NCBI GenBank assembly: GCA_028023455.1
Contig: JAQFVV010000156.1
Location: forward strand, 1,199,236 to 1,263,235
DNA length: 64,000 bases
Reading direction: 5' to 3'
Source of the DNA: Epiperipatus broadwayi
Taxonomy: Eukaryota > Onychophora > Udeonychophora > Euonychophora > Peripatidae
Below the pieces are notes generated by a model. It was not told where the DNA came from. It ran no database searches and was given only the letters and a program-made list of their open reading frames with translations. Position numbers and translations under genes: made by a program. Position 1 is the first letter of the stretch; each line of letters begins with the position of its first letter. This document shows positions 1 through 11,310 of this stretch, one piece after another.

Positions 1-183
1 TTTCTGAAATATATATGTTCACAATTATTTTTTATTATTTTAGAAAGTTGTAAATAATGTACATAAATCTTGTTGTTTTGAAAATATATTTAGTTGTCTG
101 CAGCCTTGTTTCTAATCATTGTCCATATTATTATTGTTATTGCTATCAACACATTATCTTATTGTCTTAAAGTCATCATCAAT
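1..183. other. AT-rich sequence, nothing recognised
   Basis: Low-complexity AT-rich sequence with no supported coding region, inverted repeat or RNA gene. Confidence 0.5.
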
Positions 184-314
184 CAATACAGTATATATTT
201 TTCCCCCATGTGTCATAGCATCAGCCAGGAAGTGAACCCGCTAACCCGGGACAACTACTTGTAAAGCAGCTGTCACTGACTTCTCAACCACCAATGCTTG
301 ACAATACAGTATAT
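184..314 (-). mobile_element. tRNA-like SINE, family A, copy 1
   Basis: The reverse strand reads TGTCAAGCATTGG at 303-291 and continues as a tRNA-like sequence of about 80 nt. It has an anticodon-type hairpin (stem CTGC/GTAG, 7-nt loop TTTACAA) and a B-box-like GGGTTCACTTCC. It ends in TGACAC plus a short G/A-rich tail. The insert is bounded by a direct repeat, CAATACAGTATAT, at 184-196 and 302-314, as expected for target-primed retroposition. The element termini TGTCA and TGACA are inverted repeats that extend the acceptor stem. A second copy with its own target duplication lies at 1485-1610 on the other strand. The internal promoter is inferred from the tRNA resemblance; activity is unknown. 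Confidence 0.7.
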
Positions 315-921
315 TTTACTATGCATTAACATGTCACAATGATTTTGATAAGCTCTTACATTTAAAGTACATTTAGAAGTTATGGCCTATTGATCAGAAC
401 ACTGTTGATCTTAAGCCCATGTCTTATTTTAAATAATATTTTAATGATCTATTGGTTTTGGAATAATCTGTTTATTTGAATCATGAGACACATCATTCAC
501 TGAACTAAATCATATTGCCCATATTTATTAATAAAAGAGAGTTTATAAGTTATTGTATTTGCTTTATTAAGAACTTATTTGTACTTTTTAAAGCTTAAAG
601 TTCATATTACTGTTAGTATTGGGATTGCCAAATATTCTTTATTAATTCTATTTTGTTTTATGAGCTGTCTTTGTTTGTTATATTTGGGTAGTGGCAAAAT
701 CCCTCTCACTGACACAAGTATATCTTGTAAAATAGTAATATTTAAATTATTTGAACCCTGAGAAAAGTAAATTACAAATTCATAGTTGTAATTTTGAATT
801 TATGGTAATTTTTATTTTTATGTCTAAAGTTATCTATTACACTTTGGTTTGAGTTATATTTAGCTTCACAGTTTTATTGATTCAGCATAACTTTAAGGTA
901 TACATTTCTTCTCTAGTTTTT
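315..921. other. AT-rich sequence, nothing recognised
   Basis: Several short open frames, none longer than about 60 codons, and no family motifs. Confidence 0.5.
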
Positions 922-1401
922 AAAACTTATAGTTTATCTTAACTTCATGGTTAGGTATTCTGGTTTAGTCAAGCTTGGAATCCATATTTTGCTTTATTTT
1001 ATTTTACTGTTGTTTAATACGATATTAGTTTTATAAGTCAGGGTATCATTCGTCATCATCAACATTATCTTCATATTTCATCTGGACCTTTCTTTCTTTT
1101 ATTTCTTCATTCTCATTTTACATTAATTCATTATCATAGTTGATTCATCCTTCATTGACTCCTATCCTGTCATCATTTTAATCATTCATCACCCTAACAT
1201 ATTTTCTTTCTCTTCTTTTCACTCTTAAGCTTATTCATTTTCACTATTTAATTATTATTTGTTTTCATCATCTATTTAGTCATCTACAGCCTAATTCAAT
1301 TATGACCTGATTCATAATTTGAATTCCATGTTCATTTCACAGGCGTGATTGTTAACTATTTATTGGTTTTGCAAATATTAAATTTATCTAATAAATATTT
1401 G
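922..1401. repeat. Duplicated 460-bp segment, copy 1
   Basis: This segment recurs at 2754-3212 in the same orientation with roughly 85% identity by eye, from AAAACTTATAGTTTATCTT through to AAATATTAAATTTA. It has no coding potential and no clear terminal inverted repeats. It could be a diverged segmental duplication or two copies of an unnamed interspersed repeat. Confidence 0.75.
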
Positions 1402-1484
1402 TTATAACCTTATGGTTGGGCCTGATGTTTGCCAAGCCTTATTTATGTGATCAAATGTGTAAAATTTTAAATTTTAATTGACAT

Positions 1485-1610
1485 TAATTGAAATATATTT
1501 GTCAAGCATTGGTGGACTAGTGGTTAGCATAGCTGCCTTTCAAGCAGATGGCCCGGGTTCTCTTCCCAGTCAACGCATTTGACACAAGAAAAAAATAATT
1601 GAAATATATT
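1485..1610 (+). mobile_element. tRNA-like SINE, family A, copy 2
   Basis: A 71-nt tRNA-like unit at 1506-1576 shows a partly paired acceptor stem (GCATTGG with TCAACGC), an A-box-like TGGACTAGTGG, an anticodon stem-loop (CTGC / CTTTCAA / GCAG, anticodon position TTC, Glu-like), a variable region and a damaged B box, GGGTTCTCTTCC. It begins with TGTCAA, ends with TTTGACAC and is followed by an A-rich tail. The whole is bracketed by an exact 15-bp direct repeat, TAATTGAAATATATT, at 1485-1499 and 1596-1610. This is the signature of retroposition, so I call it a minimal SINE or retro-pseudogene, not a functional tRNA gene. It shares head and tail with the minus-strand copy at 184-314. Confidence 0.75.
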
Positions 1611-2753
1611 AAATCAGCGTATTATATCAGTGATATATTTTCATGGTTTCCAAATTTTATTATAAAATTTAAAAAAGTATTATCAATAAATCTCCTGAGA
1701 GTGATAAAGACTCAAACTGTTTAAGATATGCTAAGCCCTCTCTGGAAGGATGTGTATGAGATTCTAATATGCACACTGCCAGATGAACTAATATTTAATA
1801 ATATTAAACTAATAATTTATTAATGTTTTTATTAATTTATAAGTATAGAAACATTTGATATTTTGTTATTATTAAATAATAATCAAAAAAATTTTAAATT
1901 GTAACTATTCTAAATTAATCTTTGTAATTAATCCCTAAGCATATTTTTATTGTTATTTAAAATAATTTTGTACAACTTGGTTAGATATCACTAATGAGTA
2001 TATATGGAGCCATATTAATTATATGCACATACCAAGCTTTAATTGATCTATTTTTTTACAACAATTTACTCTGATAAAGATATAAATAAAATAACATAGA
2101 TTGTAGAAGGGGATCATTAAAAGAATAAGAGAAGAGATAGCAACATCTTAGCTATAACAAAATTTAAGACCAAAAAGAAGCTTAAAATAAATAACACTGG
2201 AATTGAATTTGAACGAAGTTTAAATGATAGGAAATTGTATTTTAACCCATAAATGATGGGGTAGAGAATTCCACTTCCTTGCATGCATTGATCTACTGAT
2301 CTATTAATTGACAATCGCTACTATTTCACATTTGGAAAAAAATGGGAACCATTTTGAAAAACAAATACTTCGTTCAAAAGGACTTCAGATTTAAAACCAG
2401 ACAAAAACAAAAGATTGTAAGCATAAAATTTTATTCTATATATTACTATAATTTTAATTATTATAATCATAGTGTAGTTTAAAGATTAATAACAATGATT
2501 TATTTGGAATGGCAAAAAGAAAGAAAAAAAAATATTCAGTGTGTTTGTTTGCAAAATAAATATGAAATACTTTTTGCTTTTATTACGAAATGTAATAGGA
2601 ACCAAATTAAAAGTAATTACAACAAAACTTTCTGTATTTAAATTTAAAAAAATGAAATCTACTTTTTAAAATTAAATTCATACATTACAGTATATGTAAA
2701 TTTTAATATTCTTTAAAGTAAATTTCACTTTTTTAAATTTATTTTTTTTAAAA
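1611..2753. other. AT-rich sequence, nothing recognised
   Basis: No conserved open frame, terminal repeat or structured RNA that I can support. The open frame on the minus strand at 2117-2314 is short and resembles nothing I know. Confidence 0.5.
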
Positions 2754-3212
2754 AAAACTTATAGTTTATCTTAACTTCATGGTTAAATATTCTGGTTTAG
2801 TCAAGCTTAGAATCCATACTTTGTCTTATTTTATCTTACTGTCATTTAACACAGTATTAGTTTATAGTTCAGGATCTCATTCTTCATCAACACCATTGTT
2901 CTCATATTTCATCTGGATCTTTCTTTTATTTCTTCATTTTATTTTAATTCATTATTATAATTGATTCATCCTTCATTACTCCTATTCTATCATCATCTTA
3001 ATCATTCATCACCCTAACACATTTTCTTTCTCTTCTCCTCATTCGTAAGCTCCTTCATTTTTAATTATTATTGTTTTCATCACTCATTTAGTCATCTATA
3101 TCCTAATTCCTTTGTCACCTAATTCATAATTCAAATGCCATATTCACTTCATAGACCTGATTATTAACTATTTGTTGGTTTTTCAAATATTAAATTTACT
3201 TAATAATATTTG
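2754..3212. repeat. Duplicated 460-bp segment, copy 2
   Basis: Direct, diverged copy of 922-1401. Differences are scattered substitutions and short indels, so the duplication is not recent. Confidence 0.75.
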
Positions 3213-3412
3213 GCTTATGGATTTTAAAGCTAGTTTAACCGATTTGGATATATATATAACGAAACTTAAATATATTCCAAACAATGGTAAACAATTTATA
3301 ATATAATATAAATAAAAACTCATAAAGAAATATTTTCGATTATATTCATAATCATTTTCAACTCAACTTTCAAAATGGAATCATCTATTACCAACCATAA
3401 ACACATGTCGAT

Positions 3413-4129
3413 TTAAATATCCCACAATTCATTAATCCTAACATTTGCTGACTGTCTGTTTATTATCGTATTTTTATACCTATTAATAAAAACTGCCTCT
3501 TTAATTTTTCTTTTTTCATTATCTCTCTCTTGGCCTAAAATTTTTATTTTATTTATATCAAAATTAAATCTAAAATTACAATTCCTATCATAATCATAAA
3601 AAAACAGATTCAGTATATAACTTGACTTCATTACTATTATCATTACATATCTGTACATTTTTCAAAACTCTTTTATACAACAATTTATGTTCTTTAATTC
3701 TTTTTTCCAAATTACATCTAGATTCCCCTACATATGATAAGTTACACCCACAAAAAATTCTATAAATTATATTACTCACGTTATTTTTTCTAACTTATCT
3801 TTTGAATTATTAACCATTCTATTTAAATTACCTGATCCATAAAATGAAACATTATATATACTATTATAAACTTTTTTCATAAATTTTACTTGATTATTAT
3901 TATAAAAAGGCAAAGAAATCCACTTCTTACTCTCAATTTCTTCATCACCAGTATTTTTATTAATTTTCTTACTAAATTGACAAACCACTTGATAAATTTC
4001 TTTTATATTATAACCTACACTTAATAATTCACTAACATAATTTTTAATATTTTTCTTTTTATCACATGCATATTTACACAAAATATTATTTCTATGTAAA
4101 AAAGATGTAAAACTAGCCATTTTCAGCAC
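3413..4129 (-). pseudogene. Penelope-like retroelement, GIY-YIG endonuclease remnant
   Basis: Three overlapping minus-strand frames (4129-3776, 3779-3594, 3658-3413) together give the C-terminal part of a Penelope-like element polyprotein. The first holds the RT-to-endonuclease linker, including the NNSKDKLEKI segment. The second holds the GIY-YIG core: a CxC pair in FCGCN, then YVGES, then R and H in LEKRIKEH. The third holds the distal helix with the catalytic-type Glu in KRKIKEAVFINRY and ends shortly after a Trp. At least two frameshifts separate these parts, so this copy cannot make a continuous protein. The reverse transcriptase proper is missing. PLE GIY-YIG domains nick target DNA for retroposition; this copy is presumably dead. 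A related copy lies at 29358-30316. Confidence 0.8.
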
Positions 4130-4182
4130 CCATACATTTTGGTGTCTTTGGTTCTTTAATAACCATAGCCACCACTATCCTA

Positions 4183-4312
4183 TTAGGCAGGATTGGTTTT
4201 AAGCCAGTTTGAATTAAAACCAATCCTGCCTAAGTTTTGCCTGTTTTAACAACAGTTATACACAAGCATAAGAGGAGGGGGTCATGTAATGTTTATTGGC
4301 TTAAAATTGTTT
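4183..4312 (+). repeat. Perfect hairpin plus shared repeat tail
   Basis: Twenty-base perfect inverted repeats (TTAGGCAGGATTGGTTTTAA at 4183-4202 and its complement at 4214-4233) enclose an 11-base loop. The following segment, GTTTTGCCTGTTTTAAC through TGTTTATTGGCTTAAA, occurs in inverted orientation at about 17445-17530, next to the large foldback at 17511-17946. Both sites therefore belong to one repeat family. The hairpin is unusually clean for an otherwise decayed region. Confidence 0.7.
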
Positions 4313-4559
4313 ATAAAGTTATTAAAATCATTAATAATTATTTAAAGTTAGTCAATTCTGCCTTTATAAAATTCTTGATTGGTTTGAATATTCATTCCTA
4401 TTATTAGAGTAAAATAATTGTAATCTACTTAACAAAATCTTAAATCTTAAATGGAAAGAGACAATTTTTTTTTCTATTTACTTACAGCTTTTATCTGAAA
4501 TACTGGGAAAAGTAGCAGATAAATTTAAAATAAGTTCTAGTTTAGATATACAGTACTTA

Positions 4560-5010
4560 AAAATTTCTATTTTTTCATACATTCTGAAACACATGAATAA
4601 AGCCATTTAAAAAACTCAAATGTGTTTGGAAGATACATTTTATGCTAAAGCAGGACTCTTCATTTGGCCCAGATAAAAATCGTTTACACATGACCTTGTT
4701 ATTTATTGAGTATTAATTAGTATCAAATTATTACATTTTGATATAAGTATAAAATGATTGCGCTTTAATTTACAAGTGTTAGAGTTTCTACGTTTATAAC
4801 TTTGACACCAATCAGGTAAATAAAATAAAGATTAAATAAAAACAGATAAATTAATCTATAAATGAAATTTAAAATTCATATCTCGGCTAGGAATAATCTT
4901 TAATTTAATAAATAATTAGTAGTAATAATTTATATATTTATTTAAAGTGACTGATAAAGTTGTGAAGGCAGAAAATTTGACACTTGAAAATCAAAGTGTA
5001 ATAATCTTCT
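4560..5010. repeat. Dispersed repeat family R1, inverted pair
   Basis: The plus-strand part (about 4600-4830, core ATCAAATTATTACATTTTGAT) and a reverse-oriented part (about 4870-5010, AAATCAAAGTGTAATAATC) belong to a family also seen at 36755-37245 and 45420-46760. It is non-coding and of unknown class. The pairing of opposite orientations here and at 36.8 kb suggests a terminal-inverted-repeat element, but the copies are too diverged for me to fix the ends. Confidence 0.45.
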
Positions 5011-5759
5011 ATGCACGTATGTATATGTGTGTGTTAACACGACACTTGACTTCTTTTAGAAGTAAAAGTTGTCAAATGTTTTAGGATTGTTTTTTCTACA
5101 AATGAGGATAATCAGGAACCATTGATGATATCCCCTGATTCCTATCGCAAGATGTCTAAGATCACTTACAGATTTTTTTTAACATAATAATTATTTTTTT
5201 CAAAACAGTACAACTAAATTATGATTGCTAAATCTCATATTAACTAACGGGACAAAAGTTATCAAATTATAAGATATTGACTTTAATCAATACGCAATAT
5301 CTATATAAGAGAATATTTTAGAACTTTAAAAACCGTATTTCTCATTTAAACAGTTTGGTACGTTACATATTTCAATAGTTTCATTGATAAGTCTGTATTT
5401 TAATTTATTAACATTTAAAAGTTTAATTATATCCTAATTTCGTTGATAAGCGTCGATTGAGTGAATATGTATAATAGAAGAAGAGGAAAATAATTTATTT
5501 TTTACAGCATTTTTATATTCTATTTCAATATATATACTATTTTATTAGTTTGACCAATATAAGATTTGAGACAATCCAGCAAACATTTCATTGACCCTCT
5601 GATTCTTAAGTGATACATTGTCGTTTAGTCTGATGAAAAAAATTCAATTATTTATTATAAGAGTAAATAGTATTAATACTAAATTCATCAAACAATTTTG
5701 TATTATTAACTTTCTATCATTTGTAAGATATTTAATGTTTGTCTGAAAGTTAGTGTTTT
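5011..5759. other. AT-rich sequence, nothing recognised
   Basis: No supported feature. Confidence 0.5.
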
Positions 5760-6240
5760 ATTTGTAATTCTATGTTGGATTATTTCCATCATCCAGGAAT
5801 TTTAGAAAAAATCAAACGTTATTTAAACTTTTCAAATAATTTCAGAAGTTAGTAATAACATAGTTTACACAGATGCTAAACTCTCCATACAGTAGCACCA
5901 CCAGTGCAAGTCAAAGTAATCAATGGATTCTAGAAGGCATAAGAAATGGTGATCATGTAATAACTCATAGGTTAGTTATATAACACAAAGTTTTTTCATC
6001 TCTCTTTTTGATATTACTGGCAAGTCAGTGTTTGTACTAATATACAATTTAGATTGTGATTACTAAATTTGTAATATTATTTTTCTTTGTTCTTCGTATG
6101 TTGTTTATCTGATCAATGATAATATTAGCATGGGAATCAAACTGATGATATTTAGATTTATAAATAGTGGATTTAAGGTGCCATTCTAACCCATATATCA
6201 TTATAAAATTGTGAAATAGTTTATTCAAAAGAAATAATAA
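5760..6240 (-). repeat. Degraded arm of the tRNA-like foldback family (family B)
   Basis: The terminus-like TTATTTCCATCATCC at about 5779 and the internal GATAATATTAGCATGGGAATC, with AAGGTGCCATTCTAACC, match in order the arm of the foldback elements at 47130-47990 and 49259-50356. Only one arm is visible. It is heavily mutated and carries an unrelated-looking stretch at about 5880-6000. Confidence 0.45.
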
Positions 6241-6406
6241 GTCATCTAAGCAAATTTTCTATTCATTACAGTATTAAAATTATTTGCATATATATGCTAA
6301 TTAAAAAAAAAATTGGATTATTTTCTTAAAGCTAGAATTATTCTAAATCCTATATTGGTGAGATTAATTGAATAAAATATGTATTAAAATTTTTTTAAAG
6401 GAACAC

Positions 6407-6650
6407 TTTTATTCACATAAATGCATGAAAAATTAAAAAAAAATAAACATGAACTAGAAAATAAAAAAATTAATTTTCTTTAGACTTCACAATATTCTTG
6501 ATATTAAACAAACAAAATAAAACCTGACCATAAGTACCAATTGTTTTATTTTATTGAATAATACAATGAATAGTGTGAAAACTGAAGAAAATTAATTAAT
6601 TTTCTAATTCATGTTTAAAAAAAAAATTTAATGCATTTATGTGAATAAAA
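6407..6650. mobile_element. Inverted-repeat MITE-like element
   Basis: The ends are exact 20-bp inverted repeats: TTTTATTCACATAAATGCAT at 6407-6426 and its complement at 6631-6650. Similarity continues inward for about 90 bp per arm (AACATGAANTAGAAAAT is recognisable in both), leaving a short centre. It has no coding capacity. Its right end lies 14 bp from the hAT MITE. Superfamily unknown; no convincing target duplication seen. Confidence 0.6.
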
Positions 6651-6656
6651 CTATAT

Positions 6657-7054
6657 CCTTAACCCAGGGGTCCCCAACCCTATGCCCGTGGGCGCCATGG
6701 TGCCCGCGGACCAATTTACATGTGCCCGCCGCTATCTGAACATGATAAAACATTATTTATCTGATACAAATAAATTTAATTTTTAAAATTTCTTATAAAT
6801 TATTGTATTATATTGTAATCAAATTGTAGGGCATAAAAATATAAACGTTAATTATATATTAAAATTGTATTTTTGAAATAAATATTTTTTTGTACATTAT
6901 GTGTATTATTAACAATATCCAACTATAAATTTACATTGAAAAAATAAATGGTGCTCACCATGTAGTTGAAAAAATAAGTGGTGCCCACCACCTCGCGCCG
7001 GTATTATAGAATGTGCTCTTAAGTGCAAAAAGGTTGGGGACCCCTGCCTTAACC
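6657..7054. mobile_element. hAT-type MITE with 8-bp target duplication
   Basis: The element at 6665-7046 (382 bp) has terminal inverted repeats CAGGGGTCCCCAACC and GGTTGGGGACCCCTG, typical of hAT superfamily ends. It is flanked by a perfect 8-bp duplication, CCTTAACC, at 6657-6664 and 7047-7054, the length expected for hAT. The ends are more GC-rich than the surroundings. There is no transposase frame, so it is non-autonomous and would have been mobilised by a hAT transposase encoded elsewhere. Confidence 0.92.
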
Positions 7055-7059
7055 CTTCA

Positions 7060-8790
7060 ACAAGACATTAACATTGCACTCCCTAGTGGCACTTTTTGTA
7101 ATTATTTAATTTTTGACTTTAATATTAAAACCTTTATTCTATATTAAGTTTTAATAAATTGGAGTTGATTTGTTAAAAATAAAAGTTTACAAACAAAAAA
7201 CATCCTAAAAAATTATATTTGAACTTTGTAATATTAAAATAACATAAATACTTAATGAGAACAATAGGGTTTTATTCTCATTGGATAGTTTCAAGGAAAG
7301 TAATCAAACTAGGAAGCACAGAAAATTACCAAAAAACATTGATGACTGAAATTTACTTTTAAAATGGAAACAAATAAATGTGAAGTCTTCATAAATCTAT
7401 CAAAATCTACTTTAAAATATTTCAAAAGCTCTTAACACTGTATTGGCAATGACTTCACATATTTCACAAGATATTATTATCATATTTGTCATATATTTCT
7501 TTATTACCATTACAATTGAATTTATTAATTTCTCTTTTACATTTAAAATAAAAGTGTAATAATGGATACTTTTGATTTTAAACATTTATTATACAATTAT
7601 TAGGTAAAAATAATCATAGATCTTTAGTAAACTAGGCAAGAAACAACTTTTTGTTATTCCAAAAATCTTTCCCAAGTAGTCTCACAAATAATCTTGAAAC
7701 TGTAAAATGATGGCTGGTTTTAATTACTTAGAAGCTACCAATTACTGGAACATATTGGCCTTGTCACACTTTTTTAAATTAATAAATCAGTATTCATTAG
7801 TTTATGGTTTTTTCAGTTTAAATAAAACCTAGTAAAATATTACTATAGATAGCCATAAGAAAGGGAAGAAAAATGATTCACAAATAGTGCCATATTTAAA
7901 TAAAGACCTTTATGTGAATTAATCCTCTACCAGGTTGACAGTTTCTCTTGATGGTTTTAGTCGCAGTTTTTGTTCAAATTTCATCTTTTAATTTTAATAT
8001 AAAATTTTTATTCTATACTAAAACTCAATAAATCAGACTTGAGTTCTTAAAAATTTAAGTTTACAAATGAAAAACATTTTAAAAAATTGTATTTAAACTT
8101 TGAAAATAATGAAAAAATAATAGCAAACTACTAATAAGAACAAATGACATTTGGGTCATTCAATGGTGAGCATGAAACAGTCTAAATAAGAGAATGCAGA
8201 AATCAACAAAATCTTCTTTGACTAAAATGTATTTTTAAAACATGAATGAATAAATATTAACCTCTGATAAATCTATAAAATTCTACTTTAAAATATTAAA
8301 ATTGGTTTAAAGTTATTACAACCATCACAACAGATTCTAGCACAGTGTCAGTAATGGAGCTACATGCAATCAATGTCACAAGGTATGGTCATTGTACTGG
8401 CCATAACTTTCTTTATTAACATTGCAGTCAACTTCTACTTTTAAAACTAAACATATATAAATAAAATCAAAGTATATACATGTTTTTTTTTTGGTTTTAA
8501 ATAATTCCTTATATAATTATTGTATAAAAATAATCAGAAATATTTAATAAAATTCAAAAAATCATGTTTTTTTTTTATTGCTTCAGAAGTTTTCTCAAAG
8601 TGACTCACAAATGTGGAAACCAGACTTTATTAAAGAATCAAAACCATCGAAGATCTAAAGGCAGGACATAAACATATGGAGACTGGACTAAATACACTAC
8701 ATTTTTACTGACCAATATTCATTAGTTCATGTTTTTGTCATGTAAAAAAATTACCTGTAGAAATATTCTTACAGATAGCCTTAGAAGAGA
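7060..8790. repeat. Two diverged tandem copies of an old interspersed repeat
   Basis: Segments 7060-7905 and 7915-8790 align in the same order over their length. Shared landmarks are TTTTAATATTAAAACC-like, AAGTTTACAAA, TCTACTTTAAAATATT, CATAACTTTCTTTATTA-like and AGATAGCC. A third copy lies at about 26150-26870. Identity is about 70% by eye and no open frame is conserved, so this is an old non-coding family of unknown class. Confidence 0.55.
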
Positions 8791-9804
8791 ATCATTTCTG
8801 AACTAAACAATCATGTTAAATATTGAAATTCCTCCTTTTTCCTAGTATTTATATAATCCACACAAAGAAAATTATATTTTTTTTTTAAAACCTCTATTTT
8901 AAATGTAATTAATTGGGAAAAAAGCTTATTAGAGAGGTCATAAAAAATTTATAAAAATATTCAACTGTTTAAATAAAAAAATACATTTTAAAATTATATA
9001 ATTTCAGAATGCCTGTTCATTTATAAAATTATAAGATATCATTTTTATTCATTTTATTTTTCTCTCTTTTTATTGGTTAATTTGAAAGTCAAAAAAATCT
9101 AATATTATCACTATGTAAACTTACATGTTAGATCTCTTCTAAGGAAATTAATATTCCCAAACTTGAGAAAGTAACTGTGATATTATTAAAATATAGGCAA
9201 GCAATCTGTGGACACCATGTAATTTCATAATTACAATTAGAACTTTTTCAGAACCATTTGACTTCTTATCTTTTTTTGCATGAATTTAAGTCCTGCCTAT
9301 TTTTACACATGAAAAGGGCATAAGCATACAAAACACATATATCCCATATATTACAAATATAGACTGCAATTTTTTGGATGTCATATGAATATATTAAGTA
9401 AAAAGTAAAACACCATTCAAATAAGTTATTGCAAAACAAAGGTGTCTGCAATCAGTCTCTAATAATGAAGATTTGAAGATTCTTCCATTCTTGTTTTATT
9501 TTTTCTTCAAGTAAGAGTAGCAATATACCTGCTTAACTAACTATATAAACTGTCTTTCTAAAAAAAAGATGACTTTCAACAAAATTCAAATTTATTTGAA
9601 CCAGATTATATTGTTCCATCTGTAAAATGCATGTGCAGTGGTTTAAGCTACATTGTTGTTATAATTTATAAAAAAACATTGCATGCTATATAAATAACAA
9701 TATGTGAAGCAGATTATTGTTACATGAGGATAGTCTTCATATTCACTCACTTTCTTATATACACTTATAAATTATTTATAAATAAATAATTTAACAATGT
9801 GCAG
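8791..9804. other. AT-rich sequence, nothing recognised
   Basis: No supported feature. Confidence 0.5.
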
Positions 9805-10122
9805 TATATATGTAATCTTGTGGAAGAAAACTAACCTTCACACATGTACTAATTGGTTATTTTAAAATGAGAAATTTTATCTTCCATGTGATATAGAAAC
9901 TAAATTTGTACACATAATTTATCAATTTAAATATCAGGCACATAATAGGATCAAGTTCTGATTTGAGTATGGTCAGTAATGATTAACTTATATAAGAATA
10001 AGCTCTAAACGTAAATGATTCTCATGGTTTTAAAACTCTTACTGATGGGTGAGTTTGCTAAACTTATACATTAACCGCATGTGTGAAGGTTAGTTTCCTT
10101 CCACTGAGATTACATATATATA
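9805..10122. mobile_element. MITE with about 40-bp inverted ends
   Basis: The ends at 9805-9846 and 10079-10120 are imperfect inverted repeats sharing ATATGTAATCT, GTGGAAG and AAACTAACCTTCACACATG. The flanks are TA-rich, which would fit a Tc1/mariner-type TA duplication, but the local (TA)n run makes the boundary ambiguous. No coding potential. Confidence 0.6.
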
Positions 10123-11160
10123 TATATATAAATTAATAATCTGAAACAGCTAATTGATGATCTCTTCGATAATTCTTCACAAACCTTGAGAAGGACTGGA
10201 TTAGTATTCTTATTCAAATCAATTATCTATTTGCTTTTTATTGTACCTTGCAATAATTGTTAGGCAGCTATCAAAGTTACTTGATAAAATTAATTTAAAA
10301 CAAAATTATTTATATTTAAATATAGTAATGATTGATTCAATTGTTTACATAAAGAACTCATTACAGACCCAATATTAGACATATAATTTTTTTTACATTA
10401 AGAAGTCATTTGTTCTTACATATTATAGACACAATCAATATTAGAAATAGCTAACTGCTAAACAAAAGATCCTGGATTAATTTTCAACTGAATTTTAAAA
10501 AAATACAATCTATGTAATTGAATGGAATTATGTGTGCTTGTTTGGATGCTCTAAGGTCATTTGTCCTCTTAAATTGTTGTGTTGAATTCGTAAAGGTTTA
10601 CGGTAACCGTATGCTCAAATATATGCCAAAACGTTTTCATTATTTTTGATCCTACTGTTATAACATTTTTATAATTAATAACATATAGAAATATATATGT
10701 TACATGTATTTCTCATATTTAATTATTTAAATTCTATCTGTAAATGACGTTTGTTTTACGGTTAACTGAATAAATTGAATTTAAAATCAGTAATTAAATT
10801 TTTTTTCTTAAAGTAATTAGTGATTATTTTGGTTTACAATAACTACATTACAAAAAAAAATAAAAAATAAAGGAGATATTAATATACTGAGAGGTTTTAC
10901 TTACATATCTATATTCAACCCCCTCCTTCCCATTTTTAATTAATTTTTGAATAATAAATATATTTCATATATTTCATCAATTTTTATTTCATTTTAATTA
11001 TTTTTAAATAAAATCTCTGATGCAAAACGTTTCTAAGCTACTTTTTAAAGAATCTTTCAATATTTTATTCATTGTGAAGATTAAGAGAGGGAAAAAAAAA
11101 CTATAATTAGATTATTTCTCCTCTTCATATATAGAGTATACATGTTTAGACTTTACTTAA
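10123..11160. other. AT-rich sequence, nothing recognised
   Basis: No supported feature. Confidence 0.5.
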
Positions 11161-11169
11161 TTAAAACAC

Positions 11170-11310
11170 TCTACACTGGAGAAGATAGACCTGTTTCGAG
11201 ATTGAATTGCTCTTCATCAAATATGAGATATATTTTCAGACAAATTGATCTTTTTTCCTAATGATAGTTTTATTTTGAGTCCCACCGGTCTCTCTTCAGG
11301 TGATAGGTAT
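11170..11310 (-). ncRNA. Hammerhead-like motif, degenerate (weak)
   Basis: On the reverse strand, TGATGAAGAG at about 11219-11210 is followed by a 9-nt loop and CTCGAAACAGG. This gives a short GAG/CTC stem between a TGATGA-like and a GAAA-like core half. A CCTGAAGAGAGACC stretch lies on the same strand at about 11300. These resemble the CUGANGA/GAAA core of hammerhead ribozymes found in Penelope-like elements. I cannot show stems I and III, so this may be only a retroelement relic. Confidence 0.25.

Noticed and set aside
1506-1576. Functional tRNA-Glu gene
   Set aside because: Mismatches in the acceptor stem, a damaged B box, an A-rich tail and a 15-bp target duplication all indicate a retroposed copy.
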